A DNA stretch of 64,000 nucleotides from Halorubrum sp. GN11_10-6_MGM (GCF_005435165.1 NZ_SGUC01000001.1:124001-188000), one strand, 5' to 3'. Shown: positions 18,369-28,162, counted from the stretch's first letter. Program-made: numbers and translations. The notes: a model not told the origin generated them from the sequence alone.

Positions 18369-19109
18369 GGCGCGCGCTTCGCCGTACGCCTGTGCCTTCA
18401 GGCGATCGTAGCGCTCTCGCGAATCGAGTACCCACTTGTACTCGAAGCCGGGCGGTGGGCTACCCATCCAGTCGAGGAACGACCGGGTCTCTTCGACCCC
18501 GAAACGGATCGTTTCGCGGCCGTACGACGGAGAGAGGCCAACCTCCTCAAATAGGTTTAAAAGGAAATCCTGACGATCGTCTCGGTTTCGTATCCGTATC
18601 GATGCCCTGGGCTCGCCGTATTCTTGAACATCGAGAAATCCGTCACAGACGTACCACATCTTCGCGATCCGGGGTGTCAGCGAGAGAGTCTCTGGGAACC
18701 GTTTTTCGCCAGATCGGTACCATCGACGAAGCGACCGCATGAACGGGTGGGATCGCGATATGACGGTGTACATATCGTGGTAATTCTCAGCCCTCGCGTT
18801 CGGACTGAACCCCGATTCACGGTTGTTACGGGCCAGTTCCGCTGCCGTCTTTTTTAGAGTGACACCAGTACTCAGTATCCCCATCTCGTGGTCGAACCAC
18901 TCCAAGAATTGCTTGTTAACCATCGGAAGCCGGAACAGGCCGTGGGATCCGTCGTTCGTCTTCGGGACGGATCCGTCACCCATGAGACAGCCGATGAGGA
19001 TTTCGCGAAGGTACGTGGGTATTTCGGGATAGTAACAGCTTCCGCGTGCCCAGTGACTACCGACCCGCTTGAACGATTTTCCGCATCCTGGGCACGTTTC
19101 TCTAGGCAA
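18363..19109 (-). CDS. LAGLIDADG-type homing endonuclease (free-standing) with N-terminal zinc motif
   Basis: 248-residue protein. The N-terminus carries Cys6, Cys9, His19 and Cys25, a likely zinc finger. LIGCLMGDGSV (38-48) is a LAGLIDADG helix with Asp45, and RIAKMWYVCDGFL (147-159) is a second, weaker one with Asp156, as in two-motif site-specific DNA endonucleases. It starts at a TTG one base after the pcn stop codon, so it is likely co-transcribed with pcn and translated by coupling. Base composition is clearly lower in GC and codon use differs from both flanking genes (TTTAAA, AAAT and GAAT stretches), indicating transfer. The stop overlaps the end of the convergent histidine kinase gene. 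No intein splicing motifs are visible, so I read it as a free-standing gene. Confidence 0.85.
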   Translation of the reverse strand: MPRETCPGCGKSFKRVGSHWARGSCYYPEIPTYLREILIGCLMGDGSVPKTNDGSHGLFRLPMVNKQFLEWFDHEMGILSTGVTLKKTAAELARNNRESGFSPNARAENYHDMYTVISRSHPFMRSLRRWYRSGEKRFPETLSLTPRIAKMWYVCDGFLDVQEYGEPRASIRIRNRDDRQDFLLNLFEEVGLSPSYGRETIRFGVEETRSFLDWMGSPPPGFEYKWVLDSRERYDRLKAQAYGEARAL

Positions 19110-19110
19110 T

Positions 19111-19854
19111 TTACTCGCTCTGAATACGGGGGGCTAGCATATACGTTGCGTTCCCAAGCCCCTCGGCGAAGCCGTAGTGAAGCTTGACGGGGAACTCCTC
19201 GCCGAGTTCGACGGTGACCTCGGCGTCGGAGGGGATCGCCTTGTTCATGTCCTTCAGGTAGTCGAGGCTGAACAGCGAGTCGGCGGGGCCAGCGGTGAGC
19301 GCGATGAGGTCCTCGCGGGTGAGTTCGAGGTCCACGTCGTCGGTGTCGCCCTCGGCCTCGATGAAGAACGCCTCGTCGGCCTCGTCGACGCGGAGGCGGA
19401 TGTGGTCGGAGACCATGTCGGCGGCCTTGATACCGCGGTCGAGCTGGGCGCCCTCGACGACGATCTCGGAGGCGAGATCGAGGTCCGGGATGTCGGGCTC
19501 CTGGCGGATCGAGTCGGGGTCGATGAGCGCGAGGGTGTAGCTCAGGCCGTCGATCTCGATGTGGAGCTTGCGGGTCTCCTCGTCGAGTTCGAGGTGGATC
19601 AGGTCGCCGGAGTTGGCCATCCCGGCGATGTCTTCGAGGCGGGCGAGGTTGACGCCGATGACGCCGCCGTCGGCCTCGTAGGACTCGAACGCGGCGGCCT
19701 CCAGCGTGAGGTCGACCATGCCGACGTTGGCGGGGTCGACGGCGCGGATGGAGAGCTCCTCCTCGTTCAGGCGGATCTTACACTCGTCGACCAACACGCT
19801 CACCGAATCGAGCGCGTCCTGAAACGTCGACGCGCCCACGATGGCCTTGAACAT
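19111..19854 (-). CDS. pcn: DNA polymerase sliding clamp PCNA
   Basis: 247-residue sliding clamp that tethers DNA polymerases, FEN1 and ligase to DNA. The family N-terminus ([20 protein letters not shown]), the interdomain region and the C-terminal [11 protein letters not shown] are intact, so the neighbouring endonuclease gene does not disrupt it. The acidic surface is typical of haloarchaea. The TATA-like TTTTTAGG starts 32 nt upstream of the ATG. The stop TAA is followed after one base by the endonuclease start. Confidence 0.97.
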   Translation of the reverse strand: MFKAIVGASTFQDALDSVSVLVDECKIRLNEEELSIRAVDPANVGMVDLTLEAAAFESYEADGGVIGVNLARLEDIAGMANSGDLIHLELDEETRKLHIEIDGLSYTLALIDPDSIRQEPDIPDLDLASEIVVEGAQLDRGIKAADMVSDHIRLRVDEADEAFFIEAEGDTDDVDLELTREDLIALTAGPADSLFSLDYLKDMNKAIPSDAEVTVELGEEFPVKLHYGFAEGLGNATYMLAPRIQSE

Positions 19855-19878
19855 ATACGTTCGGCTAGGGCGGTATCA

Positions 19879-19886
19879 CCTAAAAA
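19879..19886 (-). promoter_or_regulatory. TATA box of pcn
   Basis: TTTTTAGG on the minus strand starts 32 nt before the pcn ATG. It is also the most likely promoter for the downstream homing endonuclease. Confidence 0.6.
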
Positions 19887-19995
19887 GGCACCCGATCGGA
19901 CCGGCACGGAAACGCTCAAACCGAGCGGATGAGGCGGCCGACGCCGACGGCGAGTGCGGCGCCGCAGACCCCGCTCGGCCGCCGACGTTCCGACC

Positions 19996-21417
19996 TCAGA
20001 CCAGCGGTTCGACGAGGTCGCGGCCCTCGGCGAGTAAGTCGTCGACCGCGTCCTCGGAGTCGGCCTCGGCGTACACCCGGAGCTTCGGCTCGGTGCCGGA
20101 GGGGCGGACGAGCAGCCACGACCCGCTCTCCAAGAGGAGTTTGAACCCGTCGAGGGTGACGACCTTCGCGACGGGCGAGCCGCAGACGGACTCCGGGATG
20201 TGGTCCTCCAGTTCGTCGAGGACGCCTTCCTTCCGGTCGTCGGGGCAGTCGAGCGACACCTTGCCGGCCGCGATCTGTCCGTGTTCGTCGAGCAGGCGGT
20301 CGACGCGCTCGTCGAACGGCTCGGCGGCGTGGGTCGCGGCCGCGAGCAGCGCCATCAGGACGCCGTCCTTCTCGCGGACGTGTCCGCGGAGGGTGAAGCC
20401 GCCCGACTCCTCGCCGCCGAACAGCGCGTCGTGCTCGCCCATCGCCTCGGCGACCCACTTGAAGCCGACCGGCGTCTCGTACACCTCCTCGCCGTGCGCC
20501 TCCGCGATGCGGTCGACGAGGAACGTCGTCGAGACGGTGCGCACCGCCGGCCCCGAGTCGGCTTCGAGGAGGCGGTCGTAGCAGGCGGCGTAGAAGAGGT
20601 TGGCGTCGAGCACGCCGCGCTCGGGCGTGACGACCGCGATCCGGTCGGCGTCGCCGTCGTTGGCGACCCCGAGGTCGACGTCGCTGTCGGGGTCGGTGAC
20701 GCGCTCGGCGAGCGCTTCGAGGTGCTCGGCCGACGGCTCGGGGGAGTCGCCGCCGAAGGTCACGTCGCGCTCGCAGCGCAGGCGGACGACCTCCGCGCCG
20801 GCGGATTCGAGGAGCGCGTCGGTGACGCCGCGGCCGCTCCCGTGCATCGCGTCGTACGCGACCGTCAGTCCGGAGAGGTCGACCGCGTCGCTCTCTCCGT
20901 CGTCCCCCGCGCCGCCGCCGACGCGCCCGACTATCTCGCGGGCCTTGTCGGCGTGGTCGCTCACGAGGTCGACGCGCTCGATTTCGCCCCGCTCGGCCTC
21001 GGGTAGGAGGTCCGGCTCCGCGAGGCGGTCGACGACGTCCTCGGTCACGTCCGGGAGCGCGGGGGCGCCGTCGTGCGGGATGAACTTCACGCCGTTGTAC
21101 TCGGGCGGGTTGTGCGAGGCGGTGACCATACACGCCCCCGCCAGCCCGCGAGAGACGATGGCGTGGGCGATCACCGGCGTCGGGGCGTCGCGCTCGGGGA
21201 GTATCACGTCGAAGCCGTTGCCCGCGAGGACTTCGGCGAGGCTCTCGGCGAAGCCCTCCGAGGTCTCGCGGGCGTCGTATCCCACCGCGACCGGTTCGTC
21301 GTGACCGGCCGCGTCGAGGTGGTCGGCCACCGCCTGCCCGACGATCCGCACGCGCTCGTCGGTGAAGACGTCGAGCGTCGCGCGCCACCCGTCCGTGCCG
21401 AAGGCAATCTGGTCCAT
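19996..21417 (-). CDS. Phosphoglucomutase/phosphomannomutase family phosphohexomutase
   Basis: 473-residue alpha-D-phosphohexomutase. The four family landmarks are present: phosphoserine loop TASHNPPEYNGVKFIP near residue 97, metal loop NDGDADRIAV near residue 255, sugar-binding ESGGFTLRGH near residue 338, and phosphate-binding RPSGTEPKLRVYAE near the C-terminus. The family converts glucose-1-P/6-P, mannose-1-P/6-P or glucosamine phosphates, and substrate cannot be decided here. ATG at 21417 is chosen because an AT-rich ATTATTG starts about 30 nt upstream; an in-frame GTG lies 9 nt earlier. Single gene. Confidence 0.92.
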   Translation of the reverse strand: MDQIAFGTDGWRATLDVFTDERVRIVGQAVADHLDAAGHDEPVAVGYDARETSEGFAESLAEVLAGNGFDVILPERDAPTPVIAHAIVSRGLAGACMVTASHNPPEYNGVKFIPHDGAPALPDVTEDVVDRLAEPDLLPEAERGEIERVDLVSDHADKAREIVGRVGGGAGDDGESDAVDLSGLTVAYDAMHGSGRGVTDALLESAGAEVVRLRCERDVTFGGDSPEPSAEHLEALAERVTDPDSDVDLGVANDGDADRIAVVTPERGVLDANLFYAACYDRLLEADSGPAVRTVSTTFLVDRIAEAHGEEVYETPVGFKWVAEAMGEHDALFGGEESGGFTLRGHVREKDGVLMALLAAATHAAEPFDERVDRLLDEHGQIAAGKVSLDCPDDRKEGVLDELEDHIPESVCGSPVAKVVTLDGFKLLLESGSWLLVRPSGTEPKLRVYAEADSEDAVDDLLAEGRDLVEPLV

Positions 21418-21440
21418 ATCGGCCACGTCGGCGGCCGGGA

Positions 21441-21447
21441 CAATAAT
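21441..21447 (-). promoter_or_regulatory. TATA-like box of phosphohexomutase gene
   Basis: ATTATTG on the minus strand starts 30 nt before the ATG at 21417 and favours that start over the upstream GTG. Confidence 0.45.
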
Positions 21448-21588
21448 GCCCGGTGTCGGTCGCGAGCCTTGCGCGGTCGGATCGCGGACGGTTGTTTATA
21501 ACTAATCGCGGCGGCGCGTTCCCGTGAGCGGTCGCTCCGGACGAACTCGATCGGCCGCGCTTTTGTCGCCCCGTCCCGAACCCGGGTT

Positions 21589-22155
21589 ATGACCCGAATC
21601 GTCGCCCTCTCCGGCAGCCGGAGCGCGGACAGCACCACGCGCGCCGCGCTCCGCGTCGCGCTCGGTGCCGCGGCCGACGCCGGCGCGGAGACCGACCTGA
21701 TCGATCTGGCCGCCGTCGACCTCCCGCTGTACCACCCGGACGAGGGCACACAGGGGGACAGCGAAGCACTGAAGCGCCGCGTCCGCGAGGCCGACGGCGT
21801 CATCGCGGGCACGCCCGTCTACCGGGGCTCCTACTCGTCGACGTTCAAGAACTTCCACGACTTCTGCGGCTCCGACGAGTACGCGAACACCGCCGTCGGG
21901 CTGCTCGCGACAGCGGGCGGGGGGTCCTACGGCGGCACGCTCGAACACCTCCGGTCGACGTTCCGGAACGTCCACGCGTGGACGGTCCCCCACGAGGTCG
22001 GGATTCAGGGCGCCTCCTCGAAGGTCGAGACCGGCGCGGCCGCCCGGGGCGCCGGCGAGACCGACGGCCGACCGCGGATCACCGACGACGACATCCGGCG
22101 GCGCACGGAGCGACTCGGCTGGGTCGTCCTCGAACACGCCGAGCGAATGCGGTAA
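21589..22155 (+). CDS. NAD(P)H-dependent FMN reductase family flavoprotein
   Basis: 188-residue flavodoxin-like fold enzyme that reduces FMN or quinone-type substrates. The FMN phosphate loop is LSGSRSADSTTRAAL at the N-terminus. The conserved GTPVYRGSYSSTFKNFHDF segment near residue 75 and the glycine-rich TAGGGSYGGT near residue 105 bind the isoalloxazine ring. CTTTTGTC about 29 nt upstream suits a leaderless transcript. The rhodanese gene follows 82 bp downstream on the same strand. Confidence 0.9.
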   Translation: MTRIVALSGSRSADSTTRAALRVALGAAADAGAETDLIDLAAVDLPLYHPDEGTQGDSEALKRRVREADGVIAGTPVYRGSYSSTFKNFHDFCGSDEYANTAVGLLATAGGGSYGGTLEHLRSTFRNVHAWTVPHEVGIQGASSKVETGAAARGAGETDGRPRITDDDIRRRTERLGWVVLEHAERMR

Positions 22156-22237
22156 CGCCCGGTCAGCGACGCGTAACGAGCGACCTCGACGCGAGGCGGT
22201 CGGCAGGGATTTCCGCCGCGGGATCGACCTCCAGCCA

Positions 22238-22609
22238 ATGAGCCGCATCCGCCCGGACGAACTGGACGAGCGCCTCGGCACCGACGACGAGCCGTTCCTG
22301 CTGGACATCCGCCCCGAGTCGGACTACGAGCGCGACGCGATCGGCGCGAGCCGGAACCTGCCGGTGTACGACGACCTCCGGAGCGGCGACGACGACGCGC
22401 TCCGCCGTCGGCTCGACGAGGTCCCGGACGACCGGGAGGTCGTCACCGTCTGTAAGCTGGGGATCGTCGCCAAGCGCGCGACGCGGGTGCTCGACGAGGC
22501 GGGCTACGAGGCGTCGACGCTCGCCGGCGGAATGAGCGGCTGGAACGGATACGAGCGGAACTCGCTCGGTTACAGGGTCCGGTCGCTGTGGTGGCGGCTC
22601 CGCGGGTGA
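22238..22609 (+). CDS. Rhodanese-like domain protein
   Basis: 123-residue single rhodanese domain. The active-site Cys is in VVTVCKLGIVAKRA, and LLDIRPESDYERDAIGASRNLPV and LAGGMSGWNGY are the usual flanking landmarks. It may transfer or carry sulfane sulfur. The last 20 residues (YRVRSLWWRLRG) are basic and aromatic and could touch the membrane or RNA. No sulfur-pathway neighbours are present. Confidence 0.9.
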   Translation: MSRIRPDELDERLGTDDEPFLLDIRPESDYERDAIGASRNLPVYDDLRSGDDDALRRRLDEVPDDREVVTVCKLGIVAKRATRVLDEAGYEASTLAGGMSGWNGYERNSLGYRVRSLWWRLRG

Positions 22610-22710
22610 CGGGCGACGGAACGGGTTCGCCGAGGCGAGGCCGCCGACCCGCTGGGCTTTTGGCCGGCTCCCCGCTACGACGCGTATGACCGAACCGGGT
22701 GACGACGACC

Positions 22711-23253
22711 GTGTCCGCTAACCGGAAGGGGGACCGCCGCGAGCGGGAGCTGGTGAACGCCCTCGACGAGGCCGGGTTCGCCGTGATGCGCGCGCCGGCC
22801 AGCGGCTCCGCGACCGAGCGGGAGCTCCCCGACGTGCTCGCGGGCGACGGCGAGACGTTCTACGCCATCGAGGCGAAGTCGAGCGCGGGCGACCCGATCT
22901 ACCTCACCGGCGAGGAGGTGGAGGCGCTTTTGTTCTTCGCGCGCAACTTCGGCGCGAAGGCGCGCATCGCGGTGCGGTTCGACCGCGAGGACTGGTTCTT
23001 CTTCCACCCGGGCGACCTGTACACCACCGACGCCGGCTCCTATCGGGTGAAAAAGGAGAAAGCGCTCGCGGACGGCACCGACTTCCCCGAGTTCGTCGGC
23101 GAGACAGAGAAGGTGACGCTCGCGGAGGTGAGCGCGGACGGCCGCGACGCCGACGGCGACGCGGTCGACCCGGAGACGGAGGAGCGCCGGACGATCCTAG
23201 AGGCCGTCCGCGACGGCCACATGCCGGTCGAGGACGCGCTCGACGTGCTGTAG
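22711..23253 (+). CDS. hjc: Holliday junction resolvase Hjc
   Basis: Archaeal structure-specific nuclease that resolves four-way junctions in recombination. 180 residues from the chosen GTG. The core has the family start [19 protein letters not shown], the catalytic ELPDVLAGD and EAKSS (Glu-x-Lys) motifs, and a nuclease fold ending near residue 120. A haloarchaeal C-terminal extension of about 55 acidic residues follows. I prefer the GTG at 22711 because MSANRKG is the usual N-terminus. An in-frame GTG at 22699 would add four residues, and the ATG at 22686 is out of frame. Confidence 0.94.
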   Translation: MSANRKGDRRERELVNALDEAGFAVMRAPASGSATERELPDVLAGDGETFYAIEAKSSAGDPIYLTGEEVEALLFFARNFGAKARIAVRFDREDWFFFHPGDLYTTDAGSYRVKKEKALADGTDFPEFVGETEKVTLAEVSADGRDADGDAVDPETEERRTILEAVRDGHMPVEDALDVL

Positions 23254-23345
23254 CCGACGGGGCATCGTTCCCGTTTCGGTCGCGCGACCGGCTCGGCGTC
23301 GCCGACCCCCTCGCTTATCCCTCGCGGCGCCGAACCCTGCCACGA

Positions 23346-24386
23346 ATGAGCGAGGACTTCGGCCTGCTCGAACCGGCGGACCAGCCCGGCGACGAGTGGG
23401 AGCAGCTCGACGTCTCCGACACCGAGGCCGACCGGATCGCCCGCCGGCAGGACCGCGAGTTCGACGAGTTCCGCAAGCGGATCAAAGACACCGAGCAGTT
23501 CAAGCTCCAGGAGTCGGTGTTCGACGACGCCACGCTCGCGGCGGTGTACAAGCTGGTCCAGGACGGCTACGTCGACGCCTTCGGCGGGCCGGTGTCGACC
23601 GGGAAGGAGGCGAGCGTCTTCGAGGCGCTCGGCGGGCGGGCGGGCGAGCGGCCGGAGCCGGGCTCCGAGGCGGCGGGCGGCGGCCCCGAGGGCGTCACGC
23701 CGGAGCGCGAGGTCGCGGTGAAGGTGTACCGGATCAACTCCTCGAACTTCCGGCAGATGCGCGACTACCTGGAGGGCGACCCGCGCTTCGAGGGGATCGC
23801 GAACGACAAGAAGGCGGTCGTGCTGGCGTGGACGCGCAAGGAGTTCGCCAACCTCGAACGCGCGCGGAAGGCCGGCGTCCGGGTGCCCGAGCCGCTCGCG
23901 GTCCAGCGGAACGTCCTCGTGATGGAGCTCGTGGGGCACGCCGAAGACCGCGCCCGGCGACTGAGCGAGGTCGACGTGGAGAACCCCGAGACCGCCTACG
24001 AGGTCGTCCGCGAGTACATGCGCCGGCTCTACCGCGCCGGCCTGATCCACGGCGACCTCTCGGAGTACAACATGATCATCCACGAGGGGGAGCTGGTGAT
24101 CATCGATCTGGGGCAGGCCGTGACCGTTCACCACCCTAACGCCGGGGAGTTCTTAGCGCGCGACTGCGAGAACGTGGCGGCCTTCTTCACGCGACAGGGG
24201 ATCGACGTCGACCCCGACGACCTCCGCGCGTACGTGACGGAGCCGGAGCCGGACCCGACTGGAGAGCCGGACGAGGGACCGAACGACTCGGAGCGGGGGT
24301 CGGACGATCCGGAGCGGGAGTCGAGCGACTCGGAGCGGGGGTCGGACGATTCGGAGCGAGAGTCGGACGGGGCGTCCGAGGAGTAG
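23346..24386 (+). CDS. rio1: RIO1-type serine/threonine protein kinase
   Basis: Atypical kinase needed for final maturation of the small ribosomal subunit. Key elements are the nucleotide loop STGKEASVFEAL near residue 85, the catalytic LIHGDLSEYNMI near residue 235 and the metal-binding IIDLGQAV near residue 250. An insert rich in Gly/Glu/Pro sits in the N-lobe (about 100-120). The C-terminal 45 residues are an acidic Ser/Glu/Asp tail built from a tandem DNA duplication (24285-24368). Neighbours: the KH protein of the Dim2 type follows on the same strand, a conserved archaeal ribosome-biogenesis pairing. Confidence 0.94.
   Translation: MSEDFGLLEPADQPGDEWEQLDVSDTEADRIARRQDREFDEFRKRIKDTEQFKLQESVFDDATLAAVYKLVQDGYVDAFGGPVSTGKEASVFEALGGRAGERPEPGSEAAGGGPEGVTPEREVAVKVYRINSSNFRQMRDYLEGDPRFEGIANDKKAVVLAWTRKEFANLERARKAGVRVPEPLAVQRNVLVMELVGHAEDRARRLSEVDVENPETAYEVVREYMRRLYRAGLIHGDLSEYNMIIHEGELVIIDLGQAVTVHHPNAGEFLARDCENVAAFFTRQGIDVDPDDLRAYVTEPEPDPTGEPDEGPNDSERGSDDPERESSDSERGSDDSERESDGASEE
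24285..24368 (+). repeat. 42-bp tandem duplication in the acidic tail of the RIO kinase gene
   Basis: Two adjacent 42-bp units (24285-24326 and 24327-24368) differ at only a few bases. Each encodes 14 residues beginning DSERGSDD. The unit preserves frame, so it lengthens the disordered tail. Confidence 0.9.
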
Positions 24387-24459
24387 ATCGGGGGCGCCTC
24401 GACCGGAAGCGGCCGGAGACCACCGTCATGCGGCCACACACCGCCCGCGGCGGAACACT

Positions 24460-24467
24460 CTTAAAAG
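24460..24467 (+). promoter_or_regulatory. TATA box of the KH-domain gene
   Basis: CTTAAAAG starts 30 nt before the ATG at 24490, so this gene can be transcribed independently of the kinase gene. Confidence 0.5.
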
Positions 24468-24489
24468 GCTTCGCCGGGTATCTCGTCGT

Positions 24490-25032
24490 ATGCAACACGT
24501 GACGGTTCCGCAGGACCGGATCGGCGTCGTCATCGGCGCCGGCGGCGAGACGATGCGGGAGATCGAAGAGCAGGCGAACGTGCGGCTCGACATCGACTCG
24601 GAGTCGGGGAGCGTCGCCATCGAGGAGCGCGACGACCCCGTGGCGGCCATGGTGGCTCCGGACGTGATCAAGGCGATCGGCCGCGGCTTCAAGCCGGAGA
24701 CGGCGCTGTCGATCCTCGACCACGACCTCCGGACGCTCGACCTGATCGACCTCTCGGAGCACACTCGCAACGACAACGACCTCCAGCGCAAGAAGGGTCG
24801 GATCATCGGTGAGAACGGTCGCACGCGCGAACTGATCGAGGAGCTGTCGGGCGCGAACGTCGTCGTCTACGGGTCGACCGTGGGCGCGGTGGGCCAGCCC
24901 GAGGAGCTGGAAGTCGTTCGCCGGGCGGTCGGGATGCTGCTCGACGGCGCGCCACACGGCGCGGTGTACTCCTACTTAGAGCGCATGTCGAACGAGCTCG
25001 ACGACGACGTGAGCTTCAACGCTCCGCAGTAA
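24490..25032 (+). CDS. KH-domain RNA-binding protein, archaeal Dim2/Krr1 type
   Basis: 180 residues with two KH modules. The first carries the GxxG loop GAGG (VIGAGGETMREIEEQ) near residue 17. The second carries GENG (RIIGENGRTRELIEEL) near residue 107. Archaeal Dim2 binds the 3' region of 16S rRNA precursor together with Rio1 during small-subunit maturation. The Rio1-Dim2 neighbourhood supports that role here. It ends about 40 bp before the first copy of the structured intergenic repeat. Confidence 0.93.
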   Translation: MQHVTVPQDRIGVVIGAGGETMREIEEQANVRLDIDSESGSVAIEERDDPVAAMVAPDVIKAIGRGFKPETALSILDHDLRTLDLIDLSEHTRNDNDLQRKKGRIIGENGRTRELIEELSGANVVVYGSTVGAVGQPEELEVVRRAVGMLLDGAPHGAVYSYLERMSNELDDDVSFNAPQ

Positions 25033-25069
25033 CCGGCGCTCGATCCGGGTATCGCGGTCGGCGCCGTCG

Positions 25070-25260
25070 GATTCTGTTTACAACCACCTGCTGGCAGTCG
25101 GTGCGCAGCGACCGCCCTCGAAGCCCCAGTCGAGTCCCCACTCGACCGCCCCTACACAGCACCCCACACCCCAGCCTCATCGGTCGCTTCGGGCTCCTTC
25201 CGGTCGGCCGGCCGCTCGCAGGCACGCGCCCCGCACCGCGGTCTGTTTATATACAGCCAC
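25070..25260 (+). repeat. Structured intergenic repeat, copy A (short form)
   Basis: Degenerate copy of the element seen at 38.2 and 50.1 kb. Shared parts: CGAAGCCCCAGTCG (25119-25132), an ACACAGCACC / CCCCAGCCTC region, and a 23-bp block (25208-25230) identical to 38477-38499. The long hairpin of the other copies is reduced to a 7-bp stem GTCGAGT/ACTCGAC with a CCCC loop (25129-25146). The right end holds CTGTTTATATACAG, a TATA-like box inside a small palindrome. Confidence 0.75.
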
Positions 25261-25367
25261 CGCCGACTGCCCGAGCTGTCGTTCTATATAAACACCCGTG
25301 ATAACGAGCCACATGACCTTCTGTTACCGCCCCCCGTGTTGCGGTTTCGCACGAAGTGAGCGAAGAG

Positions 25368-25375
25368 TTTATATA
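25368..25375 (+). promoter_or_regulatory. TATA box of thermosome gene (probable heat-responsive promoter)
   Basis: TTTATATA preceded by CGAAGAG, like the known heat-responsive cct promoters of Haloferax. It starts 33 nt before the ATG at 25401 and only 24 nt before the ATG at 25392, which favours the second ATG. An inverted TTCGC/GCGAA pair lies just upstream. Confidence 0.75.
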
Positions 25376-25400
25376 GAATCACAATCAATCAATGGCTGTA

Positions 25401-27083
<1,683 letters not shown>

Positions 27084-27222
27084 GCGAGGTTCTGAAAGAA
27101 CCTCGATACCGAGCGGGGAGCGAGCGAGGTCGACCGCAGGAAGACCTCGAAGCGAACGGGGCGCGTCGCCCCGTGAGCGCACGCGACCCGCGAGGTGTGA
27201 AGTTCGGGTAACGACTTCACCA
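27084..27222 (+). repeat. Array of four hairpins directly after the thermosome stop codon
   Basis: Stem 1: CGAGGTTCT/AGAACCTCG (27085-27105, 3-nt loop). Stem 2: CGAGGTC/GACCTCG (27125-27149). Stem 3: ACGGGGCG/CGCCCCGT (27156-27174, 3-nt loop). Stem 4: GTGAAGT/ACTTCAC (27197-27220). GCGAGGT recurs before stems 1, 2 and 4. They could stabilise the 3' end of a highly expressed mRNA, help termination, or be a structured RNA; sequence alone does not decide. Confidence 0.7.
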
Positions 27223-27505
27223 CGCCGACCGCAGCCGTTCGACCGAACCGCCTTCCGACTGACCGTCGCGCGCCCCACCGGGCCTCGACGATCTGCGATT
27301 TTTATCGACGACGCGATCCGCGTAGCGTCCCGCTCGCCGTTCGACCGCATCCGCGGTCACCTCGACCGCGCCGCGCGCTACCGTCCCGCATATTCGGCTC
27401 GCAGAACACGAGGGTAACACCCGCGTAACCACCGGACGGCGGCGTCCGCGAGCGGTTAAGTGACTCCCGACCCTCCGATCTACCGACGAGGTTCTCACGT
27501 TCACC
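27084..27505. other. Non-coding interval behind the thermosome gene
   Basis: 422 bp. The first 140 bp hold four consecutive hairpins (separate entry). The remainder is GC-rich with no believable gene. TTTTTATC at 27297-27304 is T-rich, and the leader of the LUD gene occupies the last part. Confidence 0.7.
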
Positions 27506-28162
27506 ATGCCACAGCAGAAAGCCGATTACGCCGACGAGACGGAGATCGACGAGGAACTGGACGCGCTTCCCGACAACGAGACCGTCGAGGAGACGGTCGC
27601 GAACCTCGAAGAGCGCGGGTTCGACGTGATCGTCGTCGACGACGCCGACGAGGCGCTGGAGACGGTGACCGCCCAGATCCCCGCGGGCGTCTCGGTGATG
27701 AACGGGCACTCGACGACGCTCGAAGAGATCGGGTTCGACGAGTTCCTGAGCGAGGGCGACCACGAGTGGGAGAGCCTGCCGGACCAGATCTGGGGCATCG
27801 ACGACGACGCCGAGCGACAGACCGCGCGCCGCGAGTCGCAGACGGCGGACTACTTCCTCGGCGGCATCAACGCGGTCGCACAGACGGGCGAGCTCGTCGC
27901 CGCCGACCTCTCCGGCAGCCGGATCGGGGCGTACCCGTTCGCCGCGGGCAACGTCGTCATCGTCTCCGGGATCAACAAGATCGTCCCGTCGCTCTCGGAC
28001 GCCTTCGACCGGCTGGAGTCGGTCGCGTACCCGCTGGAGAACGAGCGCGCACAGGAGGCGTACGGCGTCGAGTCCGCCATCGCGAAGCAGCTCGTCTACC
28101 GCCGCGAGACCGAGGAGGGCCGGACGACGCTCGTCCTCGTGCGCGAGCAGCTCGGCTACTGA
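27506..28162 (+). CDS. LUD-domain (lactate utilization) protein
   Basis: 218-residue stand-alone LUD domain. Members are related to LutC/LldG and the C-terminal part of LutB, proteins of lactate oxidation, but solitary archaeal members are uncharacterised. Visible marks are NGHSTTLEEIGF near residue 70, the RESQTADYFLGGINAVAQTGELV block near residue 113 and GSRIGAYPFAAGNVVIVSG near residue 138. An acidic N-terminus precedes. No lactate permease or LutAB neighbours, so its partner is unknown. Confidence 0.88.
   Translation: MPQQKADYADETEIDEELDALPDNETVEETVANLEERGFDVIVVDDADEALETVTAQIPAGVSVMNGHSTTLEEIGFDEFLSEGDHEWESLPDQIWGIDDDAERQTARRESQTADYFLGGINAVAQTGELVAADLSGSRIGAYPFAAGNVVIVSGINKIVPSLSDAFDRLESVAYPLENERAQEAYGVESAIAKQLVYRRETEEGRTTLVLVREQLGY

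Larger units (their letters stand above)
25033..25400. other. Non-coding interval between KH protein and thermosome genes
   Basis: 368 bp without a credible gene. It contains structured repeat copy A (about 25070-25260), a second AT-rich box CTATATAAAC (25284-25293), and the thermosome promoter. Short open frames here are Pro/Arg/Ser-rich and lack archaeal codon bias. Confidence 0.8.

Noticed and set aside
18363-19854. Intein inside PCNA
   Set aside because: PCNA is continuous and ends normally; there is no splicing block A, B, F or G pattern, and the endonuclease begins after the stop codon in another frame.
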